Source: Chamaecrista fasciculata
Taxonomy: Eukaryota > Streptophyta > Magnoliopsida > Fabales > Fabaceae
Length of the DNA: 64,000 bases
Direction of reading: 5' to 3'
NCBI GenBank assembly: GCA_003254925.1
Contig: QANZ01053213.1
Location: forward strand, 62,001-126,000
Made by a program: the position numbers and the translations under genes
Notes under the pieces: model-generated
The model's database searches: none
The model's input: the letters and a program-made list of their open reading frames with translations, nothing else
Told to the model about the DNA's origin: nothing
In this document: in pieces, positions 57,941 to 64,000 of the stretch
Numbering within the stretch: position 1 is the first letter of the stretch
Layout: every line of letters begins with the position of its first letter

Positions 57941-60900
57941 ATGCATGAGATAAAGTGGCGCGATTATAATTCTGATTTCAAGAAATTCAAGTTCATGGAC
58001 TCATCAGTCTCATTTTCGAGCCATAAGCGCTCTAAAAGGTTTTTTTTCAATATGAAATTTTTCTCTTCTTTCTGTAGTTTCACTTGAATCTTCTAGTTTT
58101 ATAATACTAAACACACAACTATATTACTGTGTTTCATTAGAAAGAGACTATGAAAGTATAATTTAACTTTATGCTAGGTTGCTTCATAAATCTGACTTTT
58201 TGTTACTGTAAGTGACAGTGATCCAATGAAAAGAAGAATCAGGGAAGATGGATTAATGGATAACATCACTGAAAATTCGTATGGGATGAACATGGTATGT
58301 ATATATATATATATATATCTTGCTGTAGATTTGTGAGCACTATAAAAGAGAATTTTCTTCTATTTTGTTTTCCAACAGATTTTGTGTTTTCTATATTATT
58401 TGTGGTAAATTTTCTTCTTCAATTCTCTATTGAAAAAAGGATGTGGATAAACTAATGGAAAGCAATGAATCCAAGAAGAGGCAATACCATAACACTGATC
58501 TTCAAAGTTCTTTGACTCAAGAGGTGCAATTCTCCACTTATTTTCTTGAGAAGATCTAATTTTTGGTCCTTGACTTTGTACTAAAACTAAGATTTAGTCT
58601 CTTTTTAGTCCCTTTTTTTATTTTACAAACTATGACTATTTAGTCTTAGGGACCATAATGTGTGTTTCCAATCGTAATTTTGGGATAAATTTAAGGACTA
58701 AAAAGTATGTGTGTTTCCAAGTCTACACTTTATTTCCTTTCCCTATTTGAGATAGCTAGCCCTTAAGTTTGCTCTTCTTCTGTGCCACTTGTCATCCTTT
58801 GAAGGGGAAAATTATATGAATTCTTACAAGCTTTTCATGGATATTTTCCTATCTTTTCACAGAAAGTCTTTTTGACCTGGAAAAAAACTAGCAGATAAGT
58901 TTCCAATTTATTCAAAAACTGAAAAACATATTGGCTTATTTTTTCCTTTTATGTCTCTGAAGATTCTGAAGCTTCAAAAAATATTACATCAACAATTTGT
59001 GGTGCGGTGTGCGTTAGAGAAAGCATGTTGCCTACCTTTCTCACAGGAAGCTGCACTAGAAAATTCAATACCAATGGTATATTCTTGTATAGAGTAAACA
59101 TATAAATTGGTCCTTGAAAGATACACGAATTGACAACTCAGCCCTTGAAAATTTAGTTTATACTCTTTAATCCCTTAGAGTTATGGACCAATAAATTTTA
59201 GTCCTTTTGTCCCTACAAGTTAGTCCCTCAAAAACAGGCTTATGGACTTAGACTGTACACCTCCATGACTTTCACTAATGTGTGTAAACTTGACTTTCAA
59301 CGATTGAGTTGTCAATTCCTATATCTTCAAGGAGCAATTTGTATGTTTACTCTTCTTATATAGTTACTGGTTTTTGGCATAGTTTTACTCCAATAATCGT
59401 TTTAAGTTTTCTGAATTTTGCTCCTGACTTTCCTAATTTTAGGCCACCAAGGAACTGATAAAGGAAATTGGAGTATTAGAATTAGAAGTGGTGTATTTGG
59501 AACAATATCTTCTCTCTCTGTATAGGAAAAGATTTGATCATCAAATTTTATCTCTATCAACCAAGGAAAGAAGATTGGAAATTGAGTCAGGCACCAACAA
59601 AGAAAGTACATCAGCATCTGAGAGAAGTGTTAATACCATTTCTGAGAAAGAGATTACTTTTACTCAATCTAGTCTCGTCTCACCAGGAAATTCAAATGCC
59701 GTTTCACTCAAGGAATGCATGAAACAAATGGAACCGGAAGCCGTCTTGGACTCGAGTATTCATCGAAGTCACTCCACACTATCTCATCAATCAGTTTACT
59801 CTATTGAAACTTCTTCTCCTGTGAAAACTCAGGCCAAAGCTGTGGACTCTTTCCGTTCTCTACCATTGTCTATGTTAGAGGTAAGTTTTAACAATTAACA
59901 CAGAAATTCTTACTTCCTTGTATTTTATATTCATGTAAACTACCATATTAGTCCCTCAAAGATACCACTACCGTCAATTTAGTCTTTAAAAGTTAATTAT
60001 AATCATATTAGCTAGTCTTAAAAAGCACTTTGATACTCATGTCATAAATGTTGATAAAGTTGCCTAGGTGCTCAACATTTGCCCAATTTGTACATTAGTT
60101 GCTGACTTGGCAACCCATTTGGCTTATCTTCTCTTGCTCAACTGATTGAAAATACTTGGCTAAAATGCATAAAACTCCCTTGAAGTTCATTCATTCCCAA
60201 AAAACAAAAACCCTAAACTTTGAAAAGTAATGAAAGACCCCCCATGAACTTTTGATTTTGTGCAAATAACTCCTTTTGTCAATTCAAGCCTTACTATCTT
60301 AGTTTCGGGACGAATTTATGGACCAAAAAATAGGTTTTTCTCAATTCAAGCCTTACTAACTTTTGTGTTTGTTTTTGTTTCTTCTAAATTATATTTCATC
60401 AGCAAGCAGAGAGTAATAACAGCAGTTTAACCTGCCTGGCTGAGCATCTTGGAAGTTGCTTCTCTGATGTAGTTCCAGAAACACCAAACTGGCTTTCTGA
60501 GGAGATGATTAAGTGCATATCAGCTATATATTGTGAACTTGCAGACCCACCTTTTGTTGCTCATGATAATGCTTCTTCCTCCCCTACATCATCATTCTCA
60601 TCATCAGTTTACGAGTTTTCTTCACAAGGAGCGCGTAGTAATAAGCGAGTCTCACGGTGGAAGAAGAAGCACCCATCCTTCAACTTAAACTTGAACTACC
60701 ATTTCCACATCAAAGGATCAAAAGAATTTGATGGACCTTATAACTCAATGGTAAAGATTCAGAGGTTATGCAGAGACAGTGAGAAATTAAAAGAAGTTGA
60801 GTACATGCTAAGGAGATTTAGGTGAGCCATCTTTGTGATCCAAGCTCCACTAGTCTACTTCTTATAAGAGTTTTGAGCACATACAATCTAGTCTAGTTTA

Positions 60901-63147
60901 CACTCTTTGATCTTTGAAAGTTGTAGAATCAATATATTTTAGTCCTTTTGTCTCTACAAGTTAGTGTCTATGAAATATTTACCTCCAAAGCTTTCAAGTA
61001 CTAAGGTGTGTAATCTAATCTAAACTTTCAAAGATTGAGTTGTTAACTTGCGTATCTTTTAGGAACTAAGTTGTATGTTTACTCTTAATTTTATAACCTT
61101 TGGTAGTTTGAGGCAGAATATGGAATGCAGCATCAGTTAATTGAAAGCCATACTTTTTCTGCTCTGTATCAAACAACTGCATTGCAATATTAGCATATCA
61201 TTCACAAACCTTTTGTGAGATTAAGGAACAATCTCCTTGTGTCATGTTTTCTAGCAGATCACTAGTTTCGCGGCTGGAAGATGTTAATCCCAGAAACATG
61301 GAGCATGAAGAAAAGCTAGCCTTTTGGATTAATGTACACAACACCCTAGTGATGCATGTAAATATTGAAGTTCCAATGCCTTATTTCATTTAGAGTAAAC
61401 TAATGATTTGGTCCCTAAAATATAGTTGATTTCTCAATTTAGTCCCTAAAAGATAAAACTATAAGATTTAGTCATTGGAAGATGCAATTACAACCAATTT
61501 GGTTCTTTTGTTAAGATATTGATTTAAATTTAATGGCAAATAAAATTTTCTTACATCAATTATGAAGTGCAATGTTTACAAAATTTAAAACCACATCAGG
61601 TTTGTTTTCAAAATTTTAGTTAGTATCTTTAACAAAATGATCAAATTAATCGTAATTGCATCTTTCAGGAACTAAATCTTATAATTTTACCCTTTAGGAA
61701 CTAAATTGAGAAATCTATGATCTGTCAGCGACCAAATCATTAATTTACTCTTTCATTTATAGTTTTGCTCAAATTCTGAGACTAACCTTCCATTATTTTG
61801 TTTTCTGTCATCTACAGGCTTTGTTAGTTTATGGAATTCCCACCAATAATGCCAAAAGAATGTCTTCAGTACTCAAGGTTAGTTGATACATACTGAAATT
61901 GAAAGAAACCATTGATCTGATCTTAAGTTTTTTCTCTCTCTAAATTAAGCTTGTGAATGACTCTTCAGGCTGCCTATAACATTGGGGGTCATACTATAAG
62001 CTTAGATCTTATACAGAACTTCATTCTGGGATGCAGATTACCTCGTCCGGGACAAGTAAATCAGAACTTAGACTTTTTCTCATTATTTTTGCATTAAAAG
62101 CAAAGTAGTTTAGTATAAATTATTCTATCAAATGAGACTAATGAACCTTATTTTTCTCCCAGTGGCTGCAGATTCTGTTCCCTTCAAAGACAAAATTAAA
62201 GGTCAGAGATGCAAGAAAAGCATACGCAATACACCGGCCTGAACCTTTATTACTATTTGCTCTCACTTCAGGAAGCCATTCTGATCCTGCGGTAGACTTA
62301 CTCCTTTCTTGTATTTTTTTATCGAGTAAACATATAAATTGGTCCCTGAATGATCGATATACACGCTAACAACTTAATCCTGATGGTCTAGTTTATATTT
62401 TTTACTCCCTGAAAGCCATAGAACCAATATATTTTAGTCTTTTTGTCCCTGCTAGTTAATCCCTAACAAATAGGCTTAAATGATTAAACTGTATTGCCTT
62501 TCCTCCATGACTTTCAAGGACTAAAGTGTGTAAACTGTACTTTCAAAGATTGAGTTATCAACTCCTAAACTCCTATATCTTTCAAGGACCAAATTTTATG
62601 TCTATCATTTCTCTGTCTTGGTGGGAATTCTCAAAATTTAGGGAATAGAGAAACTTTTGTTATAGCTCTAGAGTCTAGATCTCTTAATAGTCTCAGATTG
62701 TCTGGAAGTCTAAATACAATTTACTACAAAGAAAGTTTGTTATTCTTGTATCTATGAAGTTACATCCTTCTAGAATCAAGATTGTAAACAAGCATGGTCA
62801 TGTATATATGTATTCTCTTCAAAATCCTTGTTATTTGGTATGTTTCTCAGAATCTCAGCTGGCTGTTACATTCTCATCAGGTGCGTTTGTATACATCGAA
62901 AAGAGTCTTAGAGGAGCTTGAATCTGCAAAAGAAGAGTACATTCAATCCACCATCTCTTTGAGTAAGGAACAGAAGATACTTGTTCCAAAGATAGTGGAT
63001 TTCTTCGCGAAAAACTCGCATCTTGGTGTATCTGGTTTGATGGAGATGGTAAAGACTTATCTACCAAAGGCAAGCTGGAAAGGCATTGAGTTTATCCCTC
63101 ATGACTTCACTTTCCATTACTTGCTTTCGAAGGAATTAGCTTGGTAA
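57941..63147 (+). CDS. MIP1-type leucine-zipper protein with DUF547
   Basis: Eleven exons: 57941-58038, 58213-58294, 58440-58523, 58963-59076, 59443-59880, 60403-60821, 61258-61357, 61818-61877, 61969-62055, 62163-62291 and 62881-63147; GT-AG with consistent phase, 625 aa. The N-terminus is polar and basic. Exon 4 starts the coiled-coil (ILKLQKILHQQFVVRCALEK), which continues in exon 5 (ELIKEIGVLELEVVYLEQYL); together these resemble the ternary complex factor MIP1 leucine zipper. A Ser-rich linker fills residues 160-340. DUF547 covers about 425-560, with EHEEKLAFWINVHNTLVMHA, YNIGGHTISLDLI and ILGCRLPRPGQW. It ends SWKGIEFIPHDFTFHYLLSKELAW. Snapdragon MIP1 binds MADS-box proteins; the function of plant DUF547 proteins is otherwise poorly known. 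Exon 7 has a tandem acceptor (ctagcag), giving one optional residue. Introns 4, 6, 7 and 10 hold MITEs. Confidence 0.9.
59092..59352. mobile_element. GAGTAAAC-ended MITE in DUF547-gene intron 4
   Basis: The ends gagtaaacatataaattgg and caatttgtatgtttactc are inverted repeats. The flanks tcttgtata (59083-59091) and tcttatata (59354-59362) match at 8 of 9. Pentamers start at 59109, 59140, 59169 and 59200 (31, 29, 31). A second copy with the same interior is in intron 10. Confidence 0.82.
60850..61085. mobile_element. 5'-truncated relative of the intron-4 MITE in intron 6
   Basis: It shares the interior ttttagtccttttgtc, tctacaagttagt and the right end aagttgtatgtttactc with 59092-59352. The left end is missing or decayed. 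Confidence 0.7.
61393..61750. mobile_element. GAGTAAAC-ended MULE MITE in intron 7, exact 9-bp duplication
   Basis: The ends gagtaaactaatgatttgg and accaaatcattaatttactc are inverted repeats. The exact 9-bp target duplication TTTCATTTA lies at 61384-61392 and 61751-61759. Pentamers start at 61410, 61441, 61470 and 61501 (31, 29, 31). Confidence 0.9.
62324..62612. mobile_element. MITE in intron 10, same family as intron 4
   Basis: It starts gagtaaacatataaattgg and keeps the order of motifs of 59092-59352 (gaaccaatatattttagtc, ctttcaaggaccaaatt). Small indels change the pentamer spacing to about 35, 28 and 32. The right end is decayed. Confidence 0.75.
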
Positions 63148-64000
63148 ATCACATGCGATCGATTGGTAGATATATGCTAAGAGCTTGGAATGACAGATGA
63201 ATCCTAACCGGGAAAAACCCGAGTCACTTCTTGGACATGATCAAAATGACTTGATGTTCAAAGGGTTTAAGATTGGAGTTCTTATGTTCTTGTTGAAGTC
63301 AACCTTTAGCATGACAGAAGTGAAACTGCTCAACCTGGAAGTGTCAGCCTAGGAAGCAATTTTTTTTTGTTTCGGAATGTTTGGATTTGAGATAAAGGCG
63401 AAAATCGGAGGAAAATGGATGGTTTGCAGAAACATTTCCTTGTTGGAGAATTATTAACAAAGGAAGGAGAATTTTATTCTTTGTTTCTCCTCCCAACTCT
63501 TGAACACACTAAATTTTTTCTGGTCATGTGTGAAGAACACTGAAGACTGAGTCATCCGTCTTGTTAGATTGATTAGCATGGTTGTGATTCAATTGTCATT
63601 CCTTGTTTATATATACATATGAGAACTTCATTGACAAGTTTGTAATGGTGCTTCTATTTTTCTGTTTCTTCTCCCATCTTATCCAAGTTTGAGAGACTGA
63701 GAATTGTAGAGAAGTCATATACTAATTATGGATTATGAATTGAAGTGGTGCTTAGTAGATACTAGTAATTCCATAAGTAAAAACTTTAGTTTTTCTTGAC
63801 TCTTGCATCACATGATAATTGCTTATTGAGCCTTTACTCTTGAGGCTGATCTTGATGAATCTAATTTCAATTCATCTAAACTTTATTTACTCTATATATA
63901 TATATAAAATATACATAAGAATTGTGTCTCCAATATCAGAGTGAGTTGTTCAATGGGGTCCATGTAAATTTGGCATCACTTCCTACTTTTGTGGTTTTTA
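63148..64000. other. DUF547-gene 3' UTR and downstream DNA
   Basis: The first 400-500 bp are probably 3' UTR, with TGTAA-type signals near 63640 (tttgtaatggtg). No further gene is seen before the window ends; a short (AT)n run lies near 63893-63910. Confidence 0.45.

Overview
The window is nuclear DNA of a flowering plant, almost certainly a eudicot. The evidence is AT-rich intergenic DNA, GT-AG introns, a plastid MEP-pathway enzyme, a PLS-class PPR protein, an ARIADNE-type ubiquitin ligase, and dense plant transposons (L1 and RTE LINEs, a tRNA-derived SINE, hAT, Mutator-like and Helitron elements, an LTR element primed by tRNA-Asp). I cannot name the species. All five host genes lie on the + strand, and I rebuilt their exons from splice sites and reading phase.

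Layout: 0-14.5 kb is transposon territory. It holds a 5'-truncated L1 LINE with an RNase H domain, a palindromic MULE-type element with an exact 9-bp target duplication, a second LINE tail, another such element, and a third palindromic element that was split by a 7-kb non-autonomous LTR retrotransposon. 14.6-18.6 kb is HDR (ispH, 10 exons, 464 aa), the last enzyme of plastid isoprenoid-precursor synthesis. 20.1-21.3 kb is a decayed hAT element. 21.9-24.0 kb is an intronless PPR gene whose C-terminus stops at the start of the DYW domain. 25.8-30.0 kb is a 7-exon methyltransferase like EEF1AKMT4/METTL13, with RTE-LINE tails in two introns. 30-40 kb is intergenic and full of palindromic elements, a SINE, a hAT MITE, tandem duplications and a Helitron-like end. 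40.4-45.3 kb is an ARI2-like RBR E3 ligase (7 exons, 578 aa) with a hAT element in its last intron. 45.3-57.3 kb has no recognisable host gene but contains a three-layer transposon nest. 57.9-63.1 kb is an 11-exon MIP1-type leucine-zipper/DUF547 gene whose introns hold at least four copies of GGTCC-type MITEs. The genes are unrelated housekeeping or regulatory genes with no sign of a shared pathway.

Two signals stand out. (1) At least seven palindromic element families with different terminal sequences share GGTCC-like pentamers spaced 31, 29 and 31-32 bp in each arm, and several have 9-10-bp target duplications. (2) At least six tiny insertions of 11-34 bp, each little more than an oligo(A) or oligo(T) run, are flanked by perfect 12-20-bp direct repeats. 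They look like LINE retrotransposition that stopped just after priming; some share a GGCC-A(n) end.
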